From Caldisalinibacter kiritimatiensis (GTDB lineage Bacteria; Bacillota; Clostridia; Tissierellales; Caldisalinibacteraceae), in contig NZ_ARZA01000186.1 in NCBI RefSeq assembly GCF_000387765.1, positions 1 to 50,196 of the forward strand: 50,196 bases of DNA. Reading direction: 5' to 3'. The notes beneath the pieces are model-generated. The model did no database searches. It was not told where the DNA came from and saw only the letters and a program-made list of their open reading frames with translations. The first letter of the stretch is position 1. Every line of letters begins with the position of its first letter. Positions 16,769-25,174 of this stretch are shown here, piece by piece. Both the position numbers and the translations under genes were made by a program.

Positions 16769-18178
16769 ATGGAAGGTAATGCATTAAAATTTAGGGGAAA
16801 AAAAGAACTTTTATCAGATTATTTAGCTACTACTATTGAAAAGATATTCGACCCAGTTCCTGTACCAATAATTCTAATAGATGCAGAGACAAGAATAAGA
16901 GTAATAAATAAAGTATTTGCAGATTATTTAGGTTTTTCAAAGGAAGAACTTATTGGTAGAAAGGTATTAGAGATAGATAAAAATAGTAGATTTCCCTATG
17001 TTTTTAAGGCTAAAAAGGCTGAAATTGCTTGGAAACATAGATTTGAAAATGGTCACACTGCAATAGTACATAGAATACCTGTTTTAGATGAAAATGGAGA
17101 AGTAGTATATGGATTTGGATTGGTACTTTTTCAAGATGTTGAAGAATTTAAGGATATAATTGAAAAAAATAAGTTGCTAGAAACAGAATTACATCATTAT
17201 AAAAAGCAATTAAAAGAAATACATGGAGCAAAGTATTCATGGGACAATATTATAGGAAATAGTAAGAAAATGTTGCAAGCAAAGTACATAGCAGAAAAAG
17301 CAGCACAGACTAATTCAAATGTATTGTTATTAGGAGAAAGTGGTACAGGGAAAGAGTTATTTGCCCATGCTATACATAATGGAAGCGGCAGAAATTATTC
17401 GCCTTTTGTTAAGGTGAATTGTGCTGCAATACCTTCTGAATTATTAGAATCTGAGTTGTTTGGTTATGACGAAGGAGCATTTACTGGTGCTAAAAAGGGA
17501 GGCAAAATAGGAAAGTTTGAACTAGCCAGTGGTGGTAGTATTTTTTTAGATGAAATAGGGGATATGCCTATGGAAATGCAAGCGAAGCTTCTTAGGGTAC
17601 TTCAGGAAAAGGAAATAGAAAGAATAGGAAGTAATAATCCAATAAAGATAGATGTTAGAGTAATAGCGGCAACAAATAAGAATTTAAAGGAATTAGTTGA
17701 AGAAGGGAAATTTAGAGAAGATTTATACTATAGGCTTAATGTAATGACTATTGAAATACCACCATTAAGGGAGAGGTATGAAGATATTGGTCAAATAGCT
17801 AGATTATTATTAAAGAAATTATCAAAGCAGTTAGGTAAATATGTATCAAAAATAAGTTCTGATGCTATGGCATATATAAAAAGACATAATTGGCCTGGCA
17901 ATGTGAGGGAACTTGAAAACGTATTAGAGAGAGCTATTAATTTGACTGATTCAGATACAATACTACCTATGCATTTACCGGTATATTTAACTAAAAATAC
18001 TAAATATACAATGGATAGTCCTATAAGGCCTTTGAAGTATATAATAGAAGATGCCGAAAAAGAAGCAATTACTAGATGTTTAAAATATACCAATGGTAAT
18101 AAATTAAGAACAGCTAAGTTACTAGGAATAAGTAGGTCTAGTTTATATGACAAAATAGAAAAATATGGTATAAAATAA
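16769..18178 (+). CDS. Sigma-54-dependent transcriptional activator, PAS-AAA+-Fis
   Basis: Enhancer-binding protein that hydrolyses ATP to open sigma-54 promoters. The 469-residue product has an N-terminal PAS domain (about residues 22-130), a short helical linker (about 125-152), an AAA+ domain with Walker A GESGTGKE (189-196), the sigma-54 contact loop GAFTGA (236-241) and Walker [13 protein letters not shown], then a Fis-type helix-turn-helix at the C-terminus ([21 protein letters not shown]). There is no receiver domain, so it likely senses a ligand or redox state through PAS. Two sigma-54 promoters with shared upstream motifs flank it (before crt and before the symporter operon), making these its probable targets. 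Monogenic, with a terminator. Confidence 0.95.
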   Translation: MEGNALKFRGKKELLSDYLATTIEKIFDPVPVPIILIDAETRIRVINKVFADYLGFSKEELIGRKVLEIDKNSRFPYVFKAKKAEIAWKHRFENGHTAIVHRIPVLDENGEVVYGFGLVLFQDVEEFKDIIEKNKLLETELHHYKKQLKEIHGAKYSWDNIIGNSKKMLQAKYIAEKAAQTNSNVLLLGESGTGKELFAHAIHNGSGRNYSPFVKVNCAAIPSELLESELFGYDEGAFTGAKKGGKIGKFELASGGSIFLDEIGDMPMEMQAKLLRVLQEKEIERIGSNNPIKIDVRVIAATNKNLKELVEEGKFREDLYYRLNVMTIEIPPLRERYEDIGQIARLLLKKLSKQLGKYVSKISSDAMAYIKRHNWPGNVRELENVLERAINLTDSDTILPMHLPVYLTKNTKYTMDSPIRPLKYIIEDAEKEAITRCLKYTNGNKLRTAKLLGISRSSLYDKIEKYGIK

Positions 18179-18179
18179 T

Positions 18180-18213
18180 GTTTGAAAAACGTACATGTGT
18201 ATGATTTTCAAAC
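18180..18213 (+). promoter_or_regulatory. Upstream activator site before symporter operon
   Basis: GTTTGAAAA (18180-18188) and TTTTCAAAC (18205-18213) form a perfect 9-bp inverted repeat around CGTACATGTGTAT (18190-18202), itself an imperfect dyad. The core matches the site at 13290-13302 upstream of crt. It lies about 175-195 nt before the sigma-54 -24 box. Confidence 0.6.
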
Positions 18214-18254
18214 AAACAGTGATGATAGATTACAAATTCAATGGACAATATAAC

Positions 18255-18296
18255 TTAGGAACTGTACAAATATAAGTACAGTTCCTAAATTTTTTA
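18255..18296 (+). terminator. Terminator after sigma-54 activator gene
   Basis: Perfect 13-bp stem TTAGGAACTGTAC (18255-18267) with its complement (18276-18288), 8-nt loop, then ATTTTTTATT. Confidence 0.9.
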
Positions 18297-18374
18297 TTAA
18301 TGGATAAAGTTAATTAATGATGTAACACTTGAAATTACTAAAATTAAGGGGGGGATTTGATATATGTTTAACAT

Positions 18375-18391
18375 ATGGCATACCATTTGCA
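18375..18391 (+). promoter_or_regulatory. Sigma-54 (-24/-12) promoter of symporter operon
   Basis: ATGGCAT, then ACCAT, then TTGCA (18387-18391); GG and GC dinucleotides are 12 positions apart. It lies 160 nt before the first gene of the operon, giving a long untranslated leader. Confidence 0.82.
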
Positions 18392-18551
18392 ATATATTTA
18401 AATGTAAAAAATATTAATATAATTTATATAACACAAAGGAAAACCATTTCACAAACCTAAACAAAATTCAACAATTTACTTGGAAGGGGGGGAGAGGACA
18501 AGTAGCAATAACAACTCTTAAATTACTAAAAAGTTTGAAGGGGGTATATTG

Positions 18552-18971
18552 ATGAAAAACGATAAGTGGGTAAAGATTTTATTAGTTGGCGCTATCTTGT
18601 TGTTTATAGCACAGATAGCTAAGTTACCAGTATTATTTGCATTAGCATTTCCTACATTAATCATTGCTTGGATGACTTTAGGAGCACTAAGAAGGAATGA
18701 AGTTGGAAAGGGATTAAAAATATCCTTAATTTGCTTATACGCTATTTGGATTATTGGATTTCTAGTTTTAAATCTAATGAATCATAGTGTATTTAATGGC
18801 ACAGCATTAGGATTTATGCCAGGAACTGCGATTATGATTTATATAATTTGGTTACTACCATTCTTTGTAGGTACATTAATGTATGGAATAAGATTCGATA
18901 AAGACTATCTTGATGAAAAAGACATAAAAAGATTTGAGAAAAAGACAGGAGAAACTGTAAATCTAGATTAA
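18552..18971 (+). CDS. Small membrane protein paired with symporter
   Basis: A 139-residue protein with about four hydrophobic segments and a charged C-terminal tail (DEKDIKRFEKKTGE). No family is recognised with certainty. It is the first gene of the sigma-54-driven operon, 18 nt before the sodium:solute symporter gene, so it may be an accessory subunit, as small membrane partners are common for SSS-family transporters. The start is ATG 18552, 7 nt after a GGGGG site (18540-18544); the TTG at 18549 is rejected. Confidence 0.75.
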   Translation: MKNDKWVKILLVGAILLFIAQIAKLPVLFALAFPTLIIAWMTLGALRRNEVGKGLKISLICLYAIWIIGFLVLNLMNHSVFNGTALGFMPGTAIMIYIIWLLPFFVGTLMYGIRFDKDYLDEKDIKRFEKKTGETVNLD

Positions 18972-18989
18972 AGTAAAGGGGGATAATTA

Positions 18990-20471
18990 ATGGGTACTAT
19001 TATAGCAGTAATAGTTTTATATATGCTCATAGTTCTAGGAATAGGTTTTTGGGCTATGAAAAAAACAAAAAGTTCTTCAGATTTCTTTATAGCAGGTAAG
19101 CAATTAGGAATCTTAGCAGTTGCTTTAGCTTCATTCTCAGCTGCAATATCAGGATTTGTATTTGTTGGTGGACCTGGAATTGCTTATAGTCTTGGAGTAG
19201 GGACATTATGGCTTACTTTCCCAACCTCAATATCATTTATGATGGCTTGGTTGATACTAGGTAAGAAGATGAGATTATTAGCTGAAACTAGAGATTGTAT
19301 GACTGTATCAGATGCAATATATGCAAGGTATGAAAGTAAAGGAGCAAGTCTACTTGCTGCATTAGCATCATTAGTAGGATTAATCTTATATTTAGCTACA
19401 CAGATTAGTGCATTTGCTTTTATCTTATCTCCTATATTTGGTTGGTCTTTTAAAACTGCAGTTTTAATAGGTATGGGTATAGTATTAGTTTATTCTGTTG
19501 CCGGTGGAATGCTAGCTGGCGTATATACTGATGTATTCCAAGGCTCTGTAATGGCTGTAGCTTCTATATTTGTGTTTATACTAACATTAGTACATGGTGG
19601 CGGAATGTCTAATATGACTGCTACATTAGCACAAAATGTTAGTCCTGATTATGTTGGACCTTGGGGGTTAGTTGGTCCAGGAATGGCAATGGGCTGGTTC
19701 TTCTGTTTATCAATAGGAATAGTTGGGCAACCACATATTGCGCATAAGTTTTATATGATTAAAGATATCAAAAAGCTTAAATGGGGACCAGCTATAGCAG
19801 CAATTGCAGGAATGATGGGAGGATTATTATGGCTAGGTGTTGGTCTTGCTGTTAGATATAAGGTTGTAATAGGTGAAGTAGCACCATTAGAAAATGCTGA
19901 CTATGCAATCTCAGTATTCTTAAATAATTATACACCTAAGATTTTAGCGGGTATTATTTATGCGGGTATTACATCAGCAGTTATGTCTACAGCAGATTCA
20001 TTCATAAACTTAGCTTCTGCAGCTGTTGTAAGAGATATACCAAAGGCTTTTGGAAAACAATTTAATTCTAATCAGGAATTAAAATATGGAAGAATAGCAG
20101 TTGCTGTATTATCAGTTCTTACAGTAATAATTTGTTTTGTATTTGGTCAAAGTGGAGTTGCAATATTAGGAGCATTTGGATGGGGAACATTTGCTGCAGC
20201 ATTAGCACCTGCATTAGGTATAGGTTTAAACTGGAAAAGAGCTACAAAACAAGCAGCTTTTTGGTCAATTCTTGTAGGATTAGTACTTAATGTTGTTCTT
20301 GAAGTAGGTAAAAATCTAGGAGCTGGCTTCTATAATAATATATTTAAACCTCTAGGAATCTACAATGGTACTTTCTCACTAGTTATTTCAGTTATTTTAT
20401 TTATTGCAATATCATATGCAACTTCTAAACCAGAGCTTAAAGAAGATATGGAAGCTGTAATGGATGTATAA
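18990..20471 (+). CDS. Sodium:solute symporter (SSS family)
   Basis: Na+-coupled uptake permease of the SSS/PutP family. The 493-residue product has about thirteen hydrophobic segments, the early SSSDFFIAGKQLG segment, and the SSS signature region (AGITSAVMSTADSFINLASAAVVRDI around residues 335-360, with sodium-site Ser/Asp residues). The substrate is not readable, but shared sigma-54 control with crt-hbd suggests a short-chain organic acid such as 3-hydroxybutyrate, crotonate or a branched analogue; this is inference. Ribosome binding site AAAGGGGG precedes ATG 18990. Confidence 0.92.
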   Translation: MGTIIAVIVLYMLIVLGIGFWAMKKTKSSSDFFIAGKQLGILAVALASFSAAISGFVFVGGPGIAYSLGVGTLWLTFPTSISFMMAWLILGKKMRLLAETRDCMTVSDAIYARYESKGASLLAALASLVGLILYLATQISAFAFILSPIFGWSFKTAVLIGMGIVLVYSVAGGMLAGVYTDVFQGSVMAVASIFVFILTLVHGGGMSNMTATLAQNVSPDYVGPWGLVGPGMAMGWFFCLSIGIVGQPHIAHKFYMIKDIKKLKWGPAIAAIAGMMGGLLWLGVGLAVRYKVVIGEVAPLENADYAISVFLNNYTPKILAGIIYAGITSAVMSTADSFINLASAAVVRDIPKAFGKQFNSNQELKYGRIAVAVLSVLTVIICFVFGQSGVAILGAFGWGTFAAALAPALGIGLNWKRATKQAAFWSILVGLVLNVVLEVGKNLGAGFYNNIFKPLGIYNGTFSLVISVILFIAISYATSKPELKEDMEAVMDV

Positions 20472-20494
20472 AACTAATAGAAAAGGGAGTGAGA

Positions 20495-20536
20495 ATGAGA
20501 CAGCTGGGGACACCTGGCTGTCTCGAATATATATGA
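20495..20536 (+). CDS. Possible 13-codon leader ORF
   Basis: ATG 20495 follows GGGAG (20485-20489) at 5 nt and reads through the hairpin at 20497-20524, encoding MRQLGTPGCLEYI. Its TGA (20534-20536) overlaps the ATG (20533-20535) of the next gene, so it could pass ribosomes to it by translational coupling. It appears to be created by the hairpin insertion; it is not conserved-looking as a peptide. Confidence 0.3.
   Translation: MRQLGTPGCLEYI
20497..20524. repeat. REP-like hairpin inserted between RBS and gene
   Basis: GAGACAGC (20497-20504) and GCTGTCTC (20517-20524) form a perfect 8-bp stem around a GC-rich 12-nt centre (TGGGGACACCTG). Base composition differs sharply from the surroundings. 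GAAT occurs directly on both sides (20493-20496 and 20525-20528), like a 4-bp target duplication. Removing 32 nt would restore normal spacing between GGGAGTGAG and the ATG at 20533. Confidence 0.6.
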
Positions 20537-20949
20537 ATACAGAAATAATTAAAGAAATTGTACCTAAATTTTTTGAAGTTGGTTTTTATAATCAAAAATA
20601 TTATGACATAGTAGTGACAGATAAAAGGATTATTCTTGCATGGATGGGAGAAACCTATAGACCTTGGATGTTAAGGGTTGACCCAGGGATGTATAAAAGA
20701 AAGGAATTTGAGAAATTAAACATAGATGATGTTGTAAATTATAATGAAAAAAATGTAATTATAGATTATGAAGATATTGAAAAAGTGGAGTTGAAAAAAA
20801 GAACATTCTTTAAGAATGGTTATATATATATTAAAACTAAAAATAATGAATTTAAGTTATATAACAAAGATAAGAAACTTAATTACGATGACTTACTTAT
20901 GACATTACAAGGATTTATGGGTAAAAAAGTGATATTTAATGAATCGTAA
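20533..20949 (+). CDS. Protein of unknown function, possible PH-like fold
   Basis: A 138-residue soluble protein beginning MNTEIIKEIVPKFFEVGFYN. The YYDIVVTDKRIILAWMGE segment and the later alternation of short hydrophobic strands (FFKNGYIYIKTKNNEFKLYN) recall bacterial PH-like domains, but no family can be named. It has no good ribosome binding site directly upstream; a hairpin separates the ATG from GGGAGTGAG (see 20497-20524), and a longer in-frame start at 20464 overlapping the symporter stop is possible. A decayed second copy of its last third lies at 22285-22448, beyond the lipase gene. Confidence 0.6.
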   Translation: MNTEIIKEIVPKFFEVGFYNQKYYDIVVTDKRIILAWMGETYRPWMLRVDPGMYKRKEFEKLNIDDVVNYNEKNVIIDYEDIEKVELKKRTFFKNGYIYIKTKNNEFKLYNKDKKLNYDDLLMTLQGFMGKKVIFNES

Positions 20950-20968
20950 ATTAAGGGGATGTTATAGA

Positions 20969-22207
20969 GTGAAAAAGATAATTAGTTATAAAGTTGTTAC
21001 TGTTATGTTATTACTTTCTTTAGTAATGCTTTTTATACCTGGGAAAATAAAAGCTACAAGTACGATAACCGTAGAAGAAACGTTTACAAATCCTGATATA
21101 ACTAGGTATTGGTCAAAAGTTGAAAGAATAAGATTAAATAATTCTAATATAGGACAAGAAAAGTTTATATCAGACAATGAACATAAAAGAGATAATATTA
21201 TTAAGCAGTTTGGAAATACAGCCAGACCTAATTCTCAATTATTCCTATTACATTATGCTGAAGGATGGGATACTAATCAACAGCCAGTGCCCGTTCTTTT
21301 TGTACATGGGGCTGGTAAAGATGGTGATTATGCAGCAGATCCAATAGGCGGTGAAAATGTTGAAGGATTAATGCAATATTTAAAAGACAATGGATTTAAA
21401 GTGTTTTCTATAACTTTTGCTCATCCCCATGGAGATAATTATATACAGAGAGAGATACTTGCTGCTGCGATACAAAGAATAAAAGATGTTACTAATGCTT
21501 CAAAGGTTGATATAATAGCTCACAGTAAAGGCAATATGAGTGCACGTATGTATGTATCAAATGTAAAAAAAGAGTGGGGAGTACCTTTTAGATGTGATGT
21601 AAGAAGATATATTCAGCTTGGGGCACCAAATGGAGGCATAGACTATAGTTTTAGGAATACTTGGGATGCGTGGGGAATAATGGCTACAGGAGAACATGGG
21701 CCAGTCCCATATTTAAATATGTTAATTTATGGTGTGTGGGTAGATACTGCATATCATAGCTTATATAGTCTAGATGACGGAGGAGGAGCATATACTGGTC
21801 AAGCACAAATGTTAGCTAAATGGGATGACGTATATCCTTTAGATGCATATGAGCAAGATTGGTATACGACATATTATGGTGGTTGGGGATTTGCAAGCTA
21901 CTCAAAAGGAATAGATTATGCAATTGAACAAGGTGGAAATCTAATAGAAATCCTTAAAAATTCCCCTGTTGATTCAACGGTTGAAATAGCAACTTTAGCT
22001 GGAAATGTAAACGTTATAAATGGTATTACTATGGAAGATGATGGACCAAGTGATGGGATAGTTTTTGTTGAAAGTGCATTAATGACAGAGCCAATGACAA
22101 CAAATGGAGCTACTTTATTGGATAAGGAATTAATGGAATTAAATCATATTGAGTTAGCTTATCATGAACAGGCAAAAGCATGGATATTAACACAGCTTAC
22201 AAGATAG
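20969..22207 (+). CDS. Secreted lipase-like alpha/beta hydrolase
   Basis: A 412-residue exported hydrolase. The N-terminus KKIISYKVVTVMLLLSLVMLF is a signal peptide with a likely cut after IKA. The body shows VPVLFVHGAGKDGDY (oxyanion region), the nucleophile elbow IIAHSKGN (Ser in AHSxG, as in class 2 lipases and PhaZ7-type polyhydroxyalkanoate depolymerases) and a probable late acid/His pair (DDGPSDGIVFVESA and ELNHIELAYH). Lipase/esterase activity is well supported; polyester depolymerase is a speculation encouraged by the 3-hydroxybutyryl-CoA genes nearby. The start is GTG 20969 with AAGGGG (20953-20958); ATG 20939 overlaps the previous gene and is less likely. Confidence 0.82.
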   Translation: MKKIISYKVVTVMLLLSLVMLFIPGKIKATSTITVEETFTNPDITRYWSKVERIRLNNSNIGQEKFISDNEHKRDNIIKQFGNTARPNSQLFLLHYAEGWDTNQQPVPVLFVHGAGKDGDYAADPIGGENVEGLMQYLKDNGFKVFSITFAHPHGDNYIQREILAAAIQRIKDVTNASKVDIIAHSKGNMSARMYVSNVKKEWGVPFRCDVRRYIQLGAPNGGIDYSFRNTWDAWGIMATGEHGPVPYLNMLIYGVWVDTAYHSLYSLDDGGGAYTGQAQMLAKWDDVYPLDAYEQDWYTTYYGGWGFASYSKGIDYAIEQGGNLIEILKNSPVDSTVEIATLAGNVNVINGITMEDDGPSDGIVFVESALMTEPMTTNGATLLDKELMELNHIELAYHEQAKAWILTQLTR

Positions 22208-22252
22208 CTCCCTTTTCATAAATGGAATTTTAGTTTCTATCTGTCTATTCTA

Positions 22253-22284
22253 AAGGGAGCATAACAGCTCCCTTAACTCTTTTT
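22253..22284 (+). terminator. Terminator after lipase gene
   Basis: Stem AAGGGAGC (22253-22260) with GCTCCCTT (22267-22274), 6-nt loop, then AACTCTTTTT. A further GCTCCCTTTT at 22207-22216 can pair with the same left arm, giving an alternative long-range hairpin. Confidence 0.7.
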
Positions 22285-22448
22285 GAAGATAAAGAAAAAG
22301 TGGAGTTAAAAAAAGAACATTCTTTAAGAATGGTATACATATTAAAACTAAAAATAGTGAATTTAAGTTATATAACAAAGATAACAAACTTAATTACGAT
22401 GACTTACTTATGACATTACAAGGATTTATTGGAGGGAAAGTATCATAA
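22285..22448 (+). pseudogene. Decayed partial copy of the 20533-20949 gene
   Basis: Closely follows the last third of the gene at 20533-20949 (its bases from about 20771 onward): long identical blocks such as GACTTACTTATGACATTACA are shared. One base is lost before the seven-A tract at 22308-22314, breaking the frame, and three bases are missing after AAGAATGGT. The last bases diverge. There is no start or ribosome binding site. It is a truncated, frameshifted duplicate on the other side of the lipase gene. Confidence 0.88.
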
Positions 22449-22473
22449 TTCTAACCACTAGAGGAGGATACAT

Positions 22474-23346
22474 ATGGAAATATTATTTCAAAATATAATA
22501 GCTGGTTTAGAAACGGGAAGTTTGTATGCCCTCGCTGCTCTGGGCTTAGTATTAATATTTAGAACCCAAGATGTGATTAATTTTGCTCAAGGTGAAATGG
22601 CTATGTTTAGTAGTTTTATTGCATTGAAAATATGGCAAAATAATATGCCATATCCGGTCGCTTTCATAGGAGCAATAGTATTTGCGATTGTACTTGGTTT
22701 TATTGTTGAAAGATTATTTATTAGACCTGCAAGTAAGGCTTCGTTAGTTAGTAAAATGATTATAACTCTCGGTCTCATAATGATAATTGATGGCCTTGCA
22801 GCAGCTATTTTTGGCATAGATTCTCATTATTTTAGAAAAGCTTTAACTTTTGACAACTTAAATGTAGGTGGAGTTATAATTCAGCCAAATGCATTATTTA
22901 TTATATTAATAACGATTACTATAATGGCAATCCTATTCTACCTAATAAGAAAAACTATATTTGGTATTGCAATTCGAGCTACAGCACAAAATGAAACTAC
23001 AGCAAAACTTATGGGAATTCCTGTATCAAAATTTTATTCTTTATCATGGGTTATTGCTACAGTTTTAGGTGCTATAGCAGGTGTACTTATAGCTCCTACT
23101 ACAAATGTTTCAACTACTATGATGATGGAGGTACATCTAAAATCCTTTATTGCAGCGGTTGTAGGAGGGTTTAGTTCATTTATAGGTCCAGTAGTAGGAG
23201 GATTTATAATTGGAATATTAGATAATTTAGTTGGAATGTATATATCTTTGAAGTGGAAAACTGTTATAGTTTATGGATTATTAATATTTGTTTTAATTGT
23301 TAAACCCAATGGACTATTTGGAAAAGTACAGAGAAAGAAGGTGTAG
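22474..23346 (+). CDS. livH: Branched-chain amino acid-type ABC permease LivH
   Basis: First membrane subunit of a Liv/HAAT-type ABC importer. The 290-residue product has about eight hydrophobic segments with the family hallmarks GLETGSLYALAALGLVLIF at the N-terminus, DVINFAQGEMAM and RATAQNETTAKLMGIPVSKFY (cytoplasmic coupling loop). Ribosome binding site AGAGGAGG precedes ATG 22474. It starts a five-gene operon livH-livM-livG-livF-binding protein. The substrate may be branched-chain amino acids or a related amide/organic acid. Confidence 0.94.
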   Translation: MEILFQNIIAGLETGSLYALAALGLVLIFRTQDVINFAQGEMAMFSSFIALKIWQNNMPYPVAFIGAIVFAIVLGFIVERLFIRPASKASLVSKMIITLGLIMIIDGLAAAIFGIDSHYFRKALTFDNLNVGGVIIQPNALFIILITITIMAILFYLIRKTIFGIAIRATAQNETTAKLMGIPVSKFYSLSWVIATVLGAIAGVLIAPTTNVSTTMMMEVHLKSFIAAVVGGFSSFIGPVVGGFIIGILDNLVGMYISLKWKTVIVYGLLIFVLIVKPNGLFGKVQRKKV

Positions 23347-23350
23347 TAGA

Positions 23351-24337
23351 ATGAACTTTTTACGAAATAAACCTATTCAATATTTGATAGTAGCATTAAT
23401 ATGTATGATTATACCTTTAGTGTTTAAGCTTCAACAATCTACTATGACGATGTTAAATTTAGCAGTAATATATTCAATAATAGCTTTAGGATTCAATATT
23501 TTATTAGGATATGCAGGGCAGATTTCTTTAGGACATGCAGCGTTTATGGGGCTTGGAGCTTATGTGTCAGCTAATATGGTATCTCAGCTACATATGCCAT
23601 TTTTATTATCTTTATTAGTCTCAGGATTAGTTCCTATGTTAATAGGATTGTTATTAGGAATGGTAGCTTTAAGACTAGAAGGACATTATTTAGCAATAGC
23701 AACTTTAGGTTTCGGTGTAGCAATACAACAAGTATTTAAGGAATGGATTTCATTTACCAATGGATATTCAGGTATGACAGCTAAATTTCCAACTATTTTC
23801 GGTATCAATTTTAGAAGTAGAGAATACTATTTTATTTTATCTATAACTGTATTATTCTTACTTTCAGTTTTCGCATATAATTTACTTAAATCAAAGACTG
23901 GAAGAGCATTAATTGCAATGAGGGACAGTGAACACGCAGCTCAAGCTATGGGAATAAGTTTATTTAAATATAAACTTGTAGCATTTGCATTAAGTGCTTT
24001 TTATGCAGGGATAGCAGGCTCTCTTTATATGCATCTTATTAGATTTACTGAGCCTAATCAATGGGGAATAGAACTTTCACTTAATCTACTAGCGATGGTA
24101 GTTATAGGAGGATTAGCATCTATAGAAGGAAGTATATTAGGAGCTTTTTTCTTAACCTTAGTTCCAGAGTTAATCAAAGAAATACCATTTCTTCAAAATA
24201 TAAAGAACGTTTCCTCTATATTCACAGGTGCAGCGTTGATACTTATTATTATGTTTTTCCCATATGGACTCGCTAGAGTTGGTACTCAGCTAAAACAGTC
24301 GTTATTGAGTAAAAAGAAGAAAGAACAGCTAACGTAA
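23351..24337 (+). CDS. livM: Branched-chain amino acid-type ABC permease LivM
   Basis: Second membrane subunit. The 328-residue product shows LGFNILLGYAGQISLGHAAFMGLGAY near the N-terminus and the coupling-loop motif TGRALIAMRDSEHAAQAMGI. The start is ATG 23351, only 4 nt after the livH stop; a reading frame open to 23297 overlaps livH and is rejected. Ends 24 nt before livG. Confidence 0.94.
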   Translation: MNFLRNKPIQYLIVALICMIIPLVFKLQQSTMTMLNLAVIYSIIALGFNILLGYAGQISLGHAAFMGLGAYVSANMVSQLHMPFLLSLLVSGLVPMLIGLLLGMVALRLEGHYLAIATLGFGVAIQQVFKEWISFTNGYSGMTAKFPTIFGINFRSREYYFILSITVLFLLSVFAYNLLKSKTGRALIAMRDSEHAAQAMGISLFKYKLVAFALSAFYAGIAGSLYMHLIRFTEPNQWGIELSLNLLAMVVIGGLASIEGSILGAFFLTLVPELIKEIPFLQNIKNVSSIFTGAALILIIMFFPYGLARVGTQLKQSLLSKKKKEQLT

Positions 24338-24361
24338 AGGATTTCACGAGGAGGACTGTTT

Positions 24362-25174
24362 ATGAAGATATTAAAGGTAGAAAATCTTTCAATAAGCTTT
24401 GGAGGGTTGAAAGCTGTAGATAATTTAAGCTTTGAAGTAGAAGAAAATAGTATATTTGGCCTTATAGGCCCAAATGGAGCAGGAAAGACAACAGTGTTTA
24501 ACTGTATTAGTAGATTTTACACTCCCGATGAAGGTAGGATTATATTTTCTCCTCTAACTAATACAGATGATGGTGAAAGTAGAGCTGAATATAATCTTTT
24601 AGACTATAAAGTACATGAAATAATAGGGAAGGGATTGTCACGTACATTTCAAAATGTTTTGTTAGTTAAACATATGACTGTATTAGAAAATATTATGTTA
24701 GGAGAACATTCTACTACTAAAGGTGGAATATTATCTCAAGGATTTAACCTTCCTATAGTATGTAAAGAAGAAAAAAGAATAAGAGAAAAAGCTTTTGAAA
24801 TCATGAAGTTTTTAGGCATTGATGATATAGCTTATCAGTTAGCGGCATCACAGCCATATGGAGTACAGAAAAAAATAGAACTTGGAAGGGCACTAGTTTC
24901 TCAGCCTAGGCTAATAATATTAGATGAGCCGGCAGCAGGTATGAATCATACTGAAACAGAGGAATTGGCAGAATTAATTACAAAGATAAAAAATGAATTT
25001 GGAATTACTATTCTATTAGTTGAGCACGATATGGGGTTAGTGATGAATATATGCGAAGAAATATGTGTAATAAATTTTGGTAAAAAGATAGCAGAAGGTA
25101 CGCCAGAAGAAATTAGAAACAATCCAGTTGTACAAGAAGCCTACTTAGGGAAGGGAGAGGAACTAAATGCTTAA
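24362..25174 (+). CDS. livG: Liv-type ABC transporter ATPase LivG
   Basis: ATP-binding subunit with Walker A GPNGAGKT (about residue 37), the Q loop in SRTFQNVLL, a signature-like SQPYGVQKKIELGRAL and Walker B LIILDEPAAGMN; the PAAGMN ending and about 270 residues fit LivG rather than LivF. The ABC signature is the degenerate form usual for LivG. Ribosome binding site GAGGAGG precedes ATG 24362. Its stop overlaps the livF start by 8 nt (ATGCTTAA), indicating translational coupling. Confidence 0.94.
   Translation: MKILKVENLSISFGGLKAVDNLSFEVEENSIFGLIGPNGAGKTTVFNCISRFYTPDEGRIIFSPLTNTDDGESRAEYNLLDYKVHEIIGKGLSRTFQNVLLVKHMTVLENIMLGEHSTTKGGILSQGFNLPIVCKEEKRIREKAFEIMKFLGIDDIAYQLAASQPYGVQKKIELGRALVSQPRLIILDEPAAGMNHTETEELAELITKIKNEFGITILLVEHDMGLVMNICEEICVINFGKKIAEGTPEEIRNNPVVQEAYLGKGEELNA

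Larger units (their letters stand above)
18179..18551. other. Control region of the symporter operon
   Basis: No accepted coding region. It contains an activator-like site (18180-18213), the terminator of the sigma-54 activator gene (18255-18296) and a sigma-54 promoter (18375-18391). A partly duplicated translation-start-like block is also present: 18328-18366 resembles 18514-18554 (CTT, AAATTACTAAAA, a G run, then TGATATATG or TATTGATG). A further G run without a start codon lies at 18482-18497. Confidence 0.6.

Noticed and set aside
18364-18417. 17-residue ORF with a G-rich site in the symporter leader
   Set aside because: It overlaps the sigma-54 promoter and would be cut by the expected transcription start; no sign of a conserved peptide.
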